Positions 39,980 to 49,222 are shown, numbered from the stretch's first letter. The stretch is DNA of 64,000 bases from Streptomyces hundungensis (GCF_003627815.1 NZ_CP032698.1:4092001-4156000), one strand, 5' to 3'. Made by a program: numbers and translations. The notes: generated by a model not told the origin, from the sequence alone.

Positions 39980-41182
39980 GTGACGACGTACGACTGCGAT
40001 GTGCTGGTGGTCGGCGGCGGGATCGTGGGCCTGTCGACGGCGTACGCCCTGACGCGGGAGGCACCCGGGACGCGCGTGACGGTCCTGGAGAAGGAGAACG
40101 GCCCCGCCCGACATCAGACCGGGCGCAACAGCGGGGTCATCCACAGCGGCATCTACTACAAGCCCGGCTCCCTCAAGGCGCGCTTCGCGGTGCGCGGCGC
40201 GGCCGAGATGGTCGAGTTCTGCGCACGGCACGGCATCCCGCACGAGGTCACCGGCAAGCTGATCGTGGCCACCGAGCGCGCCGAGCTGCCACGGCTGCAC
40301 GCCCTGGTGCAGCGCGGCCGGGAGAACGGCATCCCGGTGCGCGAGCTCGGCCCCCCGCAGATAGCGGCGTACGAGCCGGAGGTGCGCGGGCTCGCGGCGA
40401 TCCACGTCGGCACGACGGGGGTGTGCGACTACGGGGCGGTCGCGGCGCGCCTCGCCGAGCTGTCCGGCGCCGAGGTGCGCTACGGCGCGGAAGTCGTCCA
40501 CATCGACCGGCGCCCCTCCCTCGGCGTCGCCGTACGCCTGGCCGACGGTACGGTGCTGCGCGCCCGGGCCCTGGTCAACTGCGCCGGCCTGCACTGCGAC
40601 CGGGTGGCCCGGCTCGCGGGCGACGACCCCGGGGTACGGATCGTGCCGTTCCGCGGCGAGTACTACGAGCTGGCCCGGCCCGGGCTGGTCAAGGGCCTGG
40701 TCTACCCGGTGCCCGACCCCGCGTTCCCCTTCCTCGGCGTCCACCTCACCCGGGGCGTCGACGGCACGGTCCACGTCGGCCCCAACGCGGTGCCGGCCGC
40801 GGCCCGCGAGGGCTACGACTGGCGCACGGTGCGGCCGCGCGAGCTGGCCGGCACCCTCGCCTGGCCCGGCTCCTGGCGGATAGCCCGCCGCCACTGGCGC
40901 TACGGCGCGGGCGAGCTGCACCGGTCCTGGTCGAAGCGGGCCTTCACGGACGCGGTCCGGCGCCTGCTCCCCTCGGTACGCGAGGCCGACCTCCGCCCTG
41001 CCCCGGCGGGGGTTCGGGCCCAGGCGGTCCTGCGGGACGGCACGCTCGTGGACGACTTCCTCATCCGCTCGGCGCCCCGGACGATCCACGTCCTGAACGC
41101 GCCGAGCCCTGCGGCGACGGCGTCCCTGCCGATCGGAAGAGAGGTAGCGAGAAGGGCCTTGGCAGCCCTACCCCGCCCCTGA
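39980..41182 (+). CDS. lhgO: FAD-dependent oxidase, L-2-hydroxyglutarate oxidase (LhgO) type
   Basis: A 400-residue DAO-superfamily flavoprotein. The FAD-binding fold begins at residue 5 (DVLVVGGGIVGLSTAYAL), and family segments follow: RHQTGRNSGVIHSGIYYKPGS read in parts, GVCDYGAVAARLAELSGA, and FRGEYYELA. LhgO oxidises L-2-hydroxyglutarate to 2-oxoglutarate and passes electrons to quinone. The length fits. GTG 39980 is chosen because GGGAGG lies seven bases before it and homology begins there; a longer frame reaches 39911. It stands alone between the TPR regulator gene and a repeat array. Confidence 0.85.
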   Translation: MTTYDCDVLVVGGGIVGLSTAYALTREAPGTRVTVLEKENGPARHQTGRNSGVIHSGIYYKPGSLKARFAVRGAAEMVEFCARHGIPHEVTGKLIVATERAELPRLHALVQRGRENGIPVRELGPPQIAAYEPEVRGLAAIHVGTTGVCDYGAVAARLAELSGAEVRYGAEVVHIDRRPSLGVAVRLADGTVLRARALVNCAGLHCDRVARLAGDDPGVRIVPFRGEYYELARPGLVKGLVYPVPDPAFPFLGVHLTRGVDGTVHVGPNAVPAAAREGYDWRTVRPRELAGTLAWPGSWRIARRHWRYGAGELHRSWSKRAFTDAVRRLLPSVREADLRPAPAGVRAQAVLRDGTLVDDFLIRSAPRTIHVLNAPSPAATASLPIGREVARRALAALPRP

Positions 41183-41221
41183 CCCAACCCCCTGGGCGTC
41201 TCCCCACCCACCCGCCCGTGC

Positions 41222-41640
41222 AGGGGGTTGGATGGCCCCGGCCCCCTGGGGCTCCGCCCCAGACCCCGTTCGCGCCTTAAGGGCGCTCGTCCTCAATCGC
41301 CGGACGGGCTGAGGTGCTGGCCAGCACCGAGTAGTTAGGGGCGCGGGGAACTGCGCGCCCAGCCACGCACGGTCCGCAGGCGAAAGCAGGCCCCTGGGGC
41401 TCCGCCCCAGACCCCGTATCGCGCCTTGAGGGCGCTCGTCCTCAATCGCCGGACGGGCTGAGGTGGCCGATGCGGGCCAGCACCGAGCACTTAAGGGGCG
41501 CGAGGAACTGCGCGAGACGCGGGCACGGTCCGCAGGATCGAGAGGGGTTAGGGGCGCGGGGAACTGCGCGACCAGCCACCTGCGGGCCGCAGACGAAAAC
41601 AGGTTCTTTGGGGGCGCGGGGAACTGCGCGATCAGGGCCG
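41222..41640 (+). repeat. Intergenic repeat array A
   Basis: The 582-bp gap before trmB holds two copies of a composite module (CCCCTGGGGCTCCGCCCCAG, then a segment with AATCGCCGGACGGGCTGAGG; about 41240-41330 and 41390-41487) and four copies of a unit of the form GGGGCGCGGGGAACTGCGCG at about 41338, 41495, 41549 and 41611. The second carries A for G (GAGGAACTG). Each unit can fold through GCGC/GCGC arms. Confidence 0.85.
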
Positions 41641-41749
41641 TGTGGGGGCGGGGCCGGGATGGGGGCGGGCCCCCGGGGTGAGAGGGGGCCCGCGGCGGTG
41701 CGGGGAGGGAGGGGGCTTCGGTACAGGCATCCCGCCGCACTCCGCCCCG

Positions 41750-41755
41750 TAGAAT
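41750..41755 (+). promoter_or_regulatory. -10 box TAGAAT for leaderless trmB mRNA
   Basis: TAGAAT ends nine bases before GTG 41765, so transcription would begin at or very near the start codon. No ribosome site precedes the GTG. Confidence 0.5.
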
Positions 41756-41764
41756 CACAACATT

Positions 41765-42565
41765 GTGTCTGAGCAGCCCCAAACCCCCGAACCCCCCGCC
41801 CCCCGGACCGAAAAGGTCCTGCCCCGGGACAAGGCACCCCGCTTCCCGGGCGGCCCCGCCGCCGACCCGGCCGGCTCGCACCACGAGCGCCGCATCCGCA
41901 GCTTCCAACCCCGCCGCAGCCGCGTCACCACCGGCCAGGGCGAGTACCTGGAACGCCTGTGGCCGGTGTGGGGCTTCGACATCGACGGGCTGCGCGAGAT
42001 CGACCTGGTCGAGATGTTCGAGGGGCTGCCCGTCGTCCTGGAGATCGGCTTCGGCATGGGCGAGGCCACCGCGCAGATGGCCGCCGACGACCCCGGCACG
42101 GGCATCCTCGCCGTCGACGTCCACACCCCCGGCCAGGGCAATCTCCTCGGGCTCGCCGAACGCGGCGGCCTGAACAACGTCCGCGTGGCCAACGGCGACG
42201 CCATCATCCTGCTGCGCGAAATGCTGCGGCCGGACGCCCTGGACGGCCTGCGCGTGTACTTCCCCGACCCGTGGCCCAAGAAGCGGCACCACAAACGCCG
42301 CCTGATCCAGCCCGAGTTCCTCTCCCTCGCCGCGACCCGCATGAAGCCCGGCGCCGTCCTGCACTGCGCGACGGACTGGGAGGACTACGCCGAGCAGATG
42401 CTGGAAGTCCTCGACGCGCACCCCGACTTCGAGAACACCGTGGACGGCGGCGGCTACGCGCCGCGCCCCGCGTTCCGGCCGCTGACCCGGTTCGAGGGCC
42501 AGGGCCTCGACAAGGGACACGTCGTCCACGATCTGCTGTTCCGACGCGTCGGGCACGGCGGATAG
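41765..42565 (+). CDS. trmB: tRNA (guanine-46-N7)-methyltransferase TrmB
   Basis: A 266-residue SAM-dependent methyltransferase that makes m7G46 in tRNA variable loops. Motif I is VLEIGFGMGEAT (near residue 90). RVYFPDPWPKKRHHKRRL is the family's diagnostic segment with the catalytic Asp, and FRPLTRFEGQG marks the C-terminal tRNA-binding part. The first 40 residues form a Pro-rich extension typical of actinobacteria. The start is GTG with no ribosome site and a -10 box immediately upstream, which points to a leaderless mRNA. It is followed after 74 bp by the PrsW gene. Confidence 0.93.
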   Translation: MSEQPQTPEPPAPRTEKVLPRDKAPRFPGGPAADPAGSHHERRIRSFQPRRSRVTTGQGEYLERLWPVWGFDIDGLREIDLVEMFEGLPVVLEIGFGMGEATAQMAADDPGTGILAVDVHTPGQGNLLGLAERGGLNNVRVANGDAIILLREMLRPDALDGLRVYFPDPWPKKRHHKRRLIQPEFLSLAATRMKPGAVLHCATDWEDYAEQMLEVLDAHPDFENTVDGGGYAPRPAFRPLTRFEGQGLDKGHVVHDLLFRRVGHGG

Positions 42566-42627
42566 CGCGGATCGTGCGCGTGGCGCCGATGGTGAGGGCA
42601 CCGTCGCGCATTGTCAGTGACCCTCGT

Positions 42628-42633
42628 TAGGGT
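42628..42633 (+). promoter_or_regulatory. -10 box TAGGGT for leaderless prsW-type mRNA
   Basis: TAGGGT ends seven bases before GTG 42640, again consistent with a leaderless transcript; no convincing -35 element is visible. Confidence 0.45.
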
Positions 42634-42639
42634 CGTCAG

Positions 42640-44055
42640 GTGTCCTTCGAGTCGCTTCCGCATCGCCCGCACCCCGGGCAGGCGCCCCAGCAGGCCGGGT
42701 CGGCCTTTTCGGCCCAGCCGGTTCCGGCGTGCGCGGACGAGCCCCGCTTCGACGCGGTCCCCCCGGACCGTGCGAAGTGGCGCTACCGGCCGCGCCGCGA
42801 CTTCTGGCGTTCCAAGGCGGTCCGCGCGGGCGCGCTGATCACCCTGCTCGCCCTGTGCGGCCTGGTCATCTTCGCGCTCGTACGGGACGAGACGGGCACC
42901 GAGGGGTTCCTGGTCGGGCTCGGGCTCGCCGTCCTTCCGGTGCCGCTGCTGGCCGCCGCGTTCCGCTGGCTGGACCGGGTGGACCCGGGCCCCTGGCGCA
43001 ACCTCTTCTTCGCCCTGGCGTGGGGCGCCTGCGCCGCCGCCCTGGTGGCGATCATCGCCAACTCGTTCGCGACGCGCTGGATAGCCACGGCCACCGCCGA
43101 CCCCTCCTCGGCCGACCATCTGGGCGCCGGCGTGATAGCGCCCATAGTCGAGGAGAGCGCTAAGGCGGCGGCCGTCCTGCTGCTGTTCCTGTTCCGCAGA
43201 CGCGACTTCAAGAGTCTCGTCGACGGCGTCGTCTTCGCCGGCTTCACCGCGACCGGCTTCGCCTTCACCGAGAACATCCTGTACCTGGGCAACGCGTTCG
43301 GCGAGGACCAGGCCAGCCACAGCGGCGGCCTCGCCTCGACGACCGCCGCGACCTTCTTCGTACGGGTCGTCATGTCGCCGTTCGCCCACCCGCTGTTCAC
43401 GGTGATGACGGGCATCGGGTTCGGGGTGGCCGCGCTCGCGCCGTCCGGCAGGAGGCTGCGCCGGGTGGTGTTCCCGCTGCTCGGCCTGGTGTGCGCGATG
43501 GGCATGCACGCCCTGTGGAACAGCTCGACGCTGTTCGGGGCGTACGGCTTCCTCATCGTGTACGGGGGGTTCATGGTGCCGGCGTTCGGGCTTGTCACCT
43601 GGCTCGCGATCTGGAGCCGCCAGCGGGAGCTGCGTACGGTCGCCGCCGAGCTGCCCGCGTACGCCGCGGCGGGGTGGCTCGGGCTTGCCGAGCCGTTCGC
43701 GCTCTCCTCGATGCGGGCCCGCGCCACGGCGCGCGAGTTCGCGCAGCACCGTCTCGGGGGGAAGTCGGCGGCGCGGGCGGTCGCCGAGTACGAGGCGTTC
43801 GCGACCGCGCTCGCGTTTCTGCGGCACCGGGCGTATCGCAGTGCGGGGGCCACCGGGCCCGGGCCCGATTTCGCGGCCCGCGAGCAGGAGTTGCTCCACC
43901 ATCTGTGGGAGCGCAAGCCGGTTGCGGGGCCGGCGCTGCTGTACGCGGCGGGGGCCACGGGCCGGGCCTGGCCGCCCCCGCACCCCGGCCCGCCGTCCCC
44001 CTACCCCTACTGGCCCCCCACGCCCCCACCCACCTACAACCCCTACCTGACCTAA
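42640..44055 (+). CDS. PrsW-family intramembrane metalloprotease
   Basis: A 471-residue protein with about eight membrane helices between residues 60 and 330. Family motifs are visible: the zinc-type EExxK as IVEESAKAAA, then FxxxEN as GFAFTENILYL, and HxxxN/H-type segments FAHPLFTVMTG and MGMHALWNSS. PrsW proteases cut membrane-anchored anti-sigma factors in Gram-positive bacteria; here the substrate is unknown, though an envelope-stress role is plausible. A soluble tail of about 130 residues ends in a Pro/Tyr-rich stretch. GTG 42640 has no ribosome site. Confidence 0.87.
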   Translation: MSFESLPHRPHPGQAPQQAGSAFSAQPVPACADEPRFDAVPPDRAKWRYRPRRDFWRSKAVRAGALITLLALCGLVIFALVRDETGTEGFLVGLGLAVLPVPLLAAAFRWLDRVDPGPWRNLFFALAWGACAAALVAIIANSFATRWIATATADPSSADHLGAGVIAPIVEESAKAAAVLLLFLFRRRDFKSLVDGVVFAGFTATGFAFTENILYLGNAFGEDQASHSGGLASTTAATFFVRVVMSPFAHPLFTVMTGIGFGVAALAPSGRRLRRVVFPLLGLVCAMGMHALWNSSTLFGAYGFLIVYGGFMVPAFGLVTWLAIWSRQRELRTVAAELPAYAAAGWLGLAEPFALSSMRARATAREFAQHRLGGKSAARAVAEYEAFATALAFLRHRAYRSAGATGPGPDFAAREQELLHHLWERKPVAGPALLYAAGATGRAWPPPHPGPPSPYPYWPPTPPPTYNPYLT

Positions 44056-44096
44056 CCCCCGGGCCCGCACCCGTGACGGGGGTTGGCCCATCTGAG

Positions 44097-44475
44097 CCCC
44101 TGGGGCTCCGCCCCAGTCCCCAGGCACCTCGCCCACCCGCCCGCCCGTGCAGCGGGTTGGTTGGTTCCGGCCCTGGGGCTCCGCCCCAGACCCCGTTCGC
44201 GCCTAAAGGGCGCTCGTCCTCAATCGCCGGACGGGCTGAGGTGGCCGACGCGGGCCAGCACCGAGTAGCTAGGGGCGCGGGGAACTGCGCGACCAGCCAC
44301 CCACGGTCCGCAGCCGAAAACGGGTTTTCAGGGGCGCGGGGAACGGCGCGAGAAGCGACCACGACCCGCGGTCGAAAACGGGGGTAAGGGGCGCGAGGAA
44401 CTGCGCGACCAGCCACGCACGGTCCGCAGGGTCGAGAGAGTTAAGGGGCGCGGGGAACTGCGCAAAAAGCCGCCG
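44097..44475 (+). repeat. Intergenic repeat array B
   Basis: Same family and orientation as array A, between the convergent PrsW and M23 genes. The CTGGGGCTCCGCCCCAG module appears twice (about 44098 and 44172), the CGCCGGACGGGCTGAGGTGG segment once, and the GGGGCGCGGGGAACTGCGC unit four times (about 44273, 44331, 44387 and 44445), with small changes. The remaining bases up to 44543 hold no gene. Confidence 0.85.
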
Positions 44476-44543
44476 GCCCTGCCCAACGGCGAGTTCAGCC
44501 GCGCCGGACCCCCGGGGTCAAGGGGCAAGCCCCGAACCCAGGG

Positions 44544-45650
44544 TCAAGGGGCGAGCCCCTTGGATTGGAGCCAGGTCATGGGGTCGATGCCCGTGCCGGA
44601 CGGCGTATGCACCTCCAGGTGCAAGTGCGGCCCCGTAACATTCCCCGTCGCCCCCACCCGCCCAACAACCTCCCCCGTCGCCACCCGCTGCCCCGCACTG
44701 ACCGCGATCGACGACTGATGGCAGTACCAGAGCTCACTGCCGTCGTCGAGCTTGACGACCGTCCGGTACCCGTACGCCCCCGCCCACCCCGCCGACACGA
44801 TCGTGCCGGAGTGGATCGCCTTGAGCGGCGTACCCGTGGGCGCCGCGAAGTCGAGGCCGGTGTGGTGGCCGGAGGACCACATCGAGCCGGCCTCGCCGAA
44901 CGTCGAGGTGAGCGTGTTCGAGCCGACCGGCAGCGAGTAGCTCGCCGCCAGCTTGGCCAGCCGCTCCTCCTCCGCCTTCTTCTCCGCCGCCTCCTCCTGC
45001 GCCTTCTTCTCCGCCGCGGCCTTCGCCCGCGCCGCGTCCTGCTGGGCCGCCGCCTCCCGCGCCGCCTTCTGGGCCGCGGCCTGCTGCGCGGCCGCCTTCG
45101 CCTCGGCGGCGGCACCGGCCTTCTGCTGTGCGGCCTGCTGGAGGATGCGGGCGCGCAGCGCCTCGCCCGCGTCGGTGGCGCCCCGCTCGGCTTCGCCGGT
45201 GGACAGGCCCGTCATGGTCAGCGGCGCCGCGGCGATCTTCTGGTCTGCCTGGGCGGCGCCGGACGTGAGGCTGTCCGGAGCGTGGTGCGGGACCAGTTCG
45301 CCGACGCCGGGCAGCGATCCGAGGTCGGGCAGGCTCGCGCTGAGGGAGTCGGGCAGCGATATGGAGACCGGCGGCTTGCTCTGCGCGCTGGCCATGCCGC
45401 CCGCGCCGACCGCCGCGATGACACCGACGCCGAGAACCGTGGAGCTCCGGGCGAGCCCGCCACCGCGCTGCTTGGCCACCCGGTGCCGGCCGCGGACGGG
45501 GCGTACGGACTCCTCGGTCGGGTCCCACTCCTCCCAGGTCTCCGTCTCGCCGGGCGCGTCCCCGTACAGCGGCTGGGGTCTCGCCGGGTCGAGCGTCGTG
45601 GAGGGGAACGCGGGGAGGGGGGTGCCGAGGGCAGGCTCGTTGGCGGCCAC
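44544..45650 (-). CDS. M23-family cell-wall endopeptidase
   Basis: A 368-residue exported wall hydrolase. One hydrophobic segment (about residues 70-90, STVLGVGVIAAVGAGGMASA) acts as signal/anchor. A long Ala/Glu/Lys coiled coil (about 160-240) spans the wall, and the C-terminal LytM domain carries zinc ligands in HHTGLDFA and HLHLEV. It cuts peptide bridges of peptidoglycan. GTG 45650 (VAANEPALG) is preferred because AAAGGAG precedes it and the upstream sequence is a riboswitch, not coding. A c-di-AMP-controlled leader ties its expression to osmotic and developmental state. Confidence 0.87.
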   Translation of the reverse strand: MAANEPALGTPLPAFPSTTLDPARPQPLYGDAPGETETWEEWDPTEESVRPVRGRHRVAKQRGGGLARSSTVLGVGVIAAVGAGGMASAQSKPPVSISLPDSLSASLPDLGSLPGVGELVPHHAPDSLTSGAAQADQKIAAAPLTMTGLSTGEAERGATDAGEALRARILQQAAQQKAGAAAEAKAAAQQAAAQKAAREAAAQQDAARAKAAAEKKAQEEAAEKKAEEERLAKLAASYSLPVGSNTLTSTFGEAGSMWSSGHHTGLDFAAPTGTPLKAIHSGTIVSAGWAGAYGYRTVVKLDDGSELWYCHQSSIAVSAGQRVATGEVVGRVGATGNVTGPHLHLEVHTPSGTGIDPMTWLQSKGLAP

Positions 45651-45673
45651 GGGGGCGCGCTCCTTTCCTTCCT

Positions 45674-45835
45674 TCTCGCCTACCGGTTGGCGGTGGGGGT
45701 CCCCCTGACCCTGAGGCCAAGGGGAGGGTTCGGAGCAGGAAGGTCTCCTACGAGCGCCCATGACGGACGTCCGATTCACCCCAAGTCGGTGGTTCCCCGG
45801 TTCCCTGACGGGATTCGGCGCAGGCGCGCGGTGCC
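45674..45835 (-). promoter_or_regulatory. c-di-AMP (ydaO-type) riboswitch
   Basis: The minus-strand leader of the M23 gene contains the conserved ydaO core: GAATCCCGTCAGGGAACCG, then GGGGTGAATCGG, GTAGGAGACCTTCCTG, CTCCGAACCC and, near its end, CCAACCGGTAGGCGAG. These blocks, in this order, are those of the c-di-AMP-sensing riboswitch found before wall-hydrolase and rpf genes in actinobacteria. In this class c-di-AMP binding normally turns expression off. The boundaries are approximate. It ends about 24 nt before the start codon. Confidence 0.85.
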
Positions 45836-46103
45836 GCCGTGGCGGCGGCTGGGACGGCCGCGCTGCGTTATCGAACGTTAATAGACACGGGGGGAGGATT
45901 CCAAGCCGTTCCCACTGATCGTTAACGGTTCTGGCCCGGACTTAGTGCCCATTGCCGGGGCATTCCGGGCGAGTTGACGACTTCTCAGCGTCACCTTCAT
46001 CACCGGCGCTTTCTGATGGTGTGTCAATTGTTATGCGCAGGGACACTGTCGGGCACCCTCGGTGACGACCCCGTCCCCCGCGAAACCCCCTTCCGCGAGG
46101 CCC
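45836..46103 (-). other. Upstream control region of the M23 gene
   Basis: Between the riboswitch and the phosphatase stop lies an AT-richer stretch with CGTTAACG and CGTTCGATAACG inverted repeats (about 45870-45925) and TATTAACG, likely part of the M23 promoter. No gene is seen. Confidence 0.45.
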
Positions 46104-47270
46104 CTACTTCACGATCTGGACCGTGCGGCGCCGCTCCGGCTGCCCCTCGGCCGGCCGGGCCACCGCCAGCAGCGCCATGTCGTCGCTGGAGCCGCCACCC
46201 GTGTAGCGGCGTACGTCGTCGACGAGCGCGTCCAGGACCTCCTCAGGGCCCGGGAAGATCGCACCGCTCAGCCGGGCGCCGGGCTGGTAGAAGACGCCCG
46301 CCTTGTCACGGGCCTCGGACAGGCCGTCCGTGTAGAGCAGCAGCATCGAGCCGGCGGGGAAGGGGCGCGCGTCCGCGCGGTCCGGCCACACCCCGAGGTC
46401 GGACATGCCGAGCGGAAGCGCGGGCTCGCTCGGCACCAGCGCGTCGAGCGACCCGTCCGCGTGCAGCAGGAAGGGCTCGGGGTGGCCCCGGTTCACCAGG
46501 CGTACGGTGCTCTCGCCGCGCGGGATCTCGGCGAGCAGCGCCGTGGTGAACCCCTCGACCGCGTCGAGCCGGTCGCGCCGGGTCCCCTCGCGGGCCAGCG
46601 CCCGTTCCAGCCGCTGCGTCACCGCCTCCAGGGACGACTCCTGCTCGGCCGCCTCACGGAACGCACCGATCACCACGGCGACGGCCTCCACCGCCTGGAG
46701 CCCCTTGCCGCGTACGTCACCGACGATGAGCCGGACCCCGTACGGGGTGTCCTGCACGGCGAAGAGGTCCCCGCCGATGAAGGCGTCCGCCTGCGCAGCC
46801 TCGTACCGCGCGGCGACATGAAGACCGCCGATGCGGGCCGCGGGGGTGGGCAGTACGGCGCGCTGCGCGGTCTCGGCGATGACGCGGGCGGAGGCCAGCT
46901 GCTCGCCGCTGTGGCGCAGGATGCGATTGATGACGAGGGCGAGGGCGCTCACCGTGAGCACGGTGAACAGCTCGCTGGCGCCTTCGCCGAGGTTGGGGAG
47001 GTCGTGTATGAACCAGAGGGCCACGACGGCGGCCACCGAACCGGCGCCGACGGCGGCGGTGCCGCGGTCGGAGTAGAACGGGGCGGCGGCCACCGGTGCA
47101 CCCGCGAAGAGAGCGGCGGCCGTCAGATCGGGCGGGGTGGAGGCGTCGAAGACGAAGCCGACCACGATGAGAAGTACGGGTAGCGCCCGTACCAGGCGCC
47201 TGTCGCCCTCTGCTCGCTGCCGCACTCGACCAGCCTGCCGCTTTTCGGCCTCGGCGGCCACTCGACGCAC
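46104..47270 (-). CDS. Membrane PP2C/SpoIIE-type phosphatase
   Basis: A 388-residue protein. About four membrane helices (about residues 28-125) precede a cytoplasmic SpoIIE-type PP2C domain with GGDLFAVQD, LIVGDVRGKGLQA, LLLYTDGLSEARD and SDDMALLAV, which provide the metal-binding acids. It should dephosphorylate a Ser/Thr-phosphorylated partner such as an anti-anti-sigma factor. GTG 47270 lacks a clear ribosome site and follows the lipoprotein gene by 18 bp, suggesting one transcript. Confidence 0.85.
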   Translation of the reverse strand: MRRVAAEAEKRQAGRVRQRAEGDRRLVRALPVLLIVVGFVFDASTPPDLTAAALFAGAPVAAAPFYSDRGTAAVGAGSVAAVVALWFIHDLPNLGEGASELFTVLTVSALALVINRILRHSGEQLASARVIAETAQRAVLPTPAARIGGLHVAARYEAAQADAFIGGDLFAVQDTPYGVRLIVGDVRGKGLQAVEAVAVVIGAFREAAEQESSLEAVTQRLERALAREGTRRDRLDAVEGFTTALLAEIPRGESTVRLVNRGHPEPFLLHADGSLDALVPSEPALPLGMSDLGVWPDRADARPFPAGSMLLLYTDGLSEARDKAGVFYQPGARLSGAIFPGPEEVLDALVDDVRRYTGGGSSDDMALLAVARPAEGQPERRRTVQIVK

Positions 47271-47288
47271 CCATGCGGGGAGACGGCG

Positions 47289-47552
47289 TCAGTGGCGGCG
47301 GCAGCGGTGCGGGCCGGGGCGCCCCCGCACACAGCTCCCCCGGGTGTGGCGATGATTGGCCGCCCGCTCGGGCACACAGGGCAGCTCGGCCCAGCCGTCC
47401 CGGTTGAGACGACAGCCGTGAGCAGGCACCGTGACCCCGACGGCGGGCCCCCGCACCACGACGGGCACGGGACCCCCCGCCTCCTGGCACCCGCTCAGCC
47501 CGGCCCCGAGCCCGACGACCAGCAGCACACCGGCCAGCACCCTCCGCCGCAT
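47289..47552 (-). CDS. Small Cys-rich lipoprotein (87 aa)
   Basis: A short exported protein: MRRRVLAGVLLVVGLGAGLSGC is an ideal lipoprotein signal with lipobox (LSGC) at Cys22. The mature 66 residues carry four further Cys (HGCRLN, LPCVPE, GSCVRG, HRCRRH) and are basic, so one or two disulfides outside the cell are likely. The start is at 47552 after GGTGGTGGGG; the upstream open frame is rejected as non-coding. Function unknown. It is probably co-transcribed with the phosphatase. Confidence 0.65.
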   Translation of the reverse strand: MRRRVLAGVLLVVGLGAGLSGCQEAGGPVPVVVRGPAVGVTVPAHGCRLNRDGWAELPCVPERAANHRHTRGSCVRGRPGPHRCRRH

Positions 47553-47690
47553 CCCCACCACCACCTCGCACCGACACTTACGTACGCGCACGCGCCGACC
47601 CGCATGCCCAGCCGTACGGCCGCACTCACTCCGCGGCCACTCACTCCCCGCGCACGCACGACAACTCAGCGTACTCACTCACAAGCAACA

Positions 47691-47722
47691 AAAAGACCCG
47701 GCACTTTTTCAAGTGCCGGGCC
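47691..47722 (-). terminator. Terminator of initiator tRNA gene
   Basis: CCCGGCACTT pairs with AAGTGCCGGG, and on the minus strand a T-run follows. Confidence 0.85.
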
Positions 47723-47733
47723 TCTTCGTTCAG

Positions 47734-47807
47734 TAGCGGGGACAGGATTTGAACCTGCGACCTCTGGGTTATGAGCCCAGCGAGCTACCGAGCTGCTCCA
47801 CCCCGCG
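47734..47807 (-). tRNA. tRNA-fMet (initiator, anticodon CAT)
   Basis: A complete cloverleaf of 74 nt. The anticodon loop is CTCATAA, with three G:C pairs at the bottom of its stem (CTGGG/CCCAG) and an unpaired C1 (CGCGGGG against CCCCGCT), both marks of the initiator. CCA is not encoded. Confidence 0.93.
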
Positions 47808-47853
47808 TCGGTAAACACAACTGTACGCCACTCGCAGGGGTGCTCCGAACCAT

Positions 47854-48915
47854 TTACCGCGCGGGCCCCCGGAGCGAGCGGGCGAGGTCCAGCCAGGTCT
47901 TCAGGGTTCGGGCGGCGGCGCCGGAGTCGAGGGCGTGGCGGGCCTCGTCCAGGGCGGCGGCGAACGCGTCGGGCAGGTCGCGGTCACCGAACCCCCGGTA
48001 CGCGGCCAGCGCGCCCGCCGCGTTGGCGAGCACGGCGTCGCGCACCGGCCCGGTCTCGCCGTCCATCACCCGGTGGACGGCGCGCGCGTTATAGGCGGCG
48101 TCGCCGCCGCGCAGGGCGTCGGGCGCACAGCGAGGGAGGCCGAACTCGGCTGTGTCCAGGCCCACTTGACGCACCCGCCCGGCCGCGGCGACCCACGCCC
48201 GGGTCGGCGCGGCCGTGGTGATCTCGTCGAGCCCGTCGTCGCCGCGCACCACCAGCGCACTCGCCCCGCGCGCCGCGAGCACGTCCGCGAGGACGGGCGC
48301 GAGCGCGGTGTTGGAGCAGCCGACCACGGCGGTACGGGGACGGGCGGGGTTGGTCAGCGGGGCCAGGTAGTTGATGACGGTGGGCACGCCGAGCGATTTG
48401 CGGACCGGGCCCGCGTGCCGCAGCCCGTGGTGGAAGCGGGGCGCGAAGGTGAAGCCGATGCCGGTCTCGCGTACGCAGCGGGCGACGGCGTCCGGGGTGA
48501 GGTCGAGGGGGAGCCCGAGGGCCTCCAGTACGTCGGCGGCGCCGGCCTTGCTGGAGACCGAGCGACCGCCGTGCTTGACGACCGGGACGCCGGCTCCGGC
48601 CACCACGACGGCGGCCATCGTGGACACGTTCACGGTGTGCGCGCCGTCGCCGCCGGTACCCACGATGTCGACGACGTCGGCGCCGTCCACGGGGAGCGGA
48701 ACGACCCGCTCCATCAGGGCGTCGAGCAGCCCGTGGATCTCCTCGGCGCTCTCGCCCTTGGCCCGCAGCGCGACCAGGAACCCGGCGAGCTGCGCCGGAT
48801 CGGCCGCGTCGTCCATCACCTGGCGCATGGCCCACCGGGCGTCATCCGCACCGAGATCCTCGCCACGCAGCAGTACGGCCAACAGGTGCCGCCATGTCCG
48901 GCCGGCCTCGATCAC
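47854..48915 (-). CDS. trpD: Anthranilate phosphoribosyltransferase
   Basis: A 353-residue enzyme joining anthranilate to PRPP, the second step of tryptophan synthesis. The PRPP-binding loop is [16 protein letters not shown], followed by [22 protein letters not shown] (read in parts) and [22 protein letters not shown]. The length fits the family. GTG 48915 is preceded by GGAGGGAGTCAC; the open frame runs on to 49209 but has no homology there. No other trp gene adjoins it. Confidence 0.93.
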   Translation of the reverse strand: MIEAGRTWRHLLAVLLRGEDLGADDARWAMRQVMDDAADPAQLAGFLVALRAKGESAEEIHGLLDALMERVVPLPVDGADVVDIVGTGGDGAHTVNVSTMAAVVVAGAGVPVVKHGGRSVSSKAGAADVLEALGLPLDLTPDAVARCVRETGIGFTFAPRFHHGLRHAGPVRKSLGVPTVINYLAPLTNPARPRTAVVGCSNTALAPVLADVLAARGASALVVRGDDGLDEITTAAPTRAWVAAAGRVRQVGLDTAEFGLPRCAPDALRGGDAAYNARAVHRVMDGETGPVRDAVLANAAGALAAYRGFGDRDLPDAFAAALDEARHALDSGAAARTLKTWLDLARSLRGPAR

Positions 48916-49222
48916 GTGACTCCCTCCACCACAAACGCCTCCGAAAACCCCGACCGGCCCCCTGTCCCCCGCACAATATCCACCCCACCCACCCCACCCT
49001 GGGTCGCCCACCGCCCGGAGCCTTGCGGCCCCGGCGCCCCCGCCTACCCAGGGTGGATCCTGCGCACGAAGCCCGAGGAACACGAGGTGCGTCCAGCTCG
49101 GCCGGCGCCGCGTCCGCAACGTCACCAAGTTCGCGCCTCGGTCGCCGCAGCGCACCCAGTACGCGCGCCGGCGGTTGGGGCACTCTTCGAGCACGCACAT
49201 GGGCCGCAAAGCGGTCGAAACG
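48916..49222. other. Gene-free stretch upstream of trpD
   Basis: About 300 bp with open frames on both strands but no ribosome site, family match or convincing protein composition. It presumably contains the trpD promoter; I could not place it. Confidence 0.45.

Noticed and set aside
41222..41640. CRISPR-like array
   Set aside because: Units are imperfect, unevenly spaced, lack unique spacers of constant length and have no cas genes nearby; they belong to a dispersed intergenic repeat family.
45651..45779. N-terminal 43 codons of the longer M23 frame
   Set aside because: This stretch contains part of the c-di-AMP riboswitch, and a strong ribosome site precedes GTG 45650.
48916..49209. N-terminal extension of trpD, or a separate small gene ([11 protein letters not shown]...)
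   Set aside because: TrpD homology begins after GTG 48915 with a good ribosome site; the upstream part has no family match.
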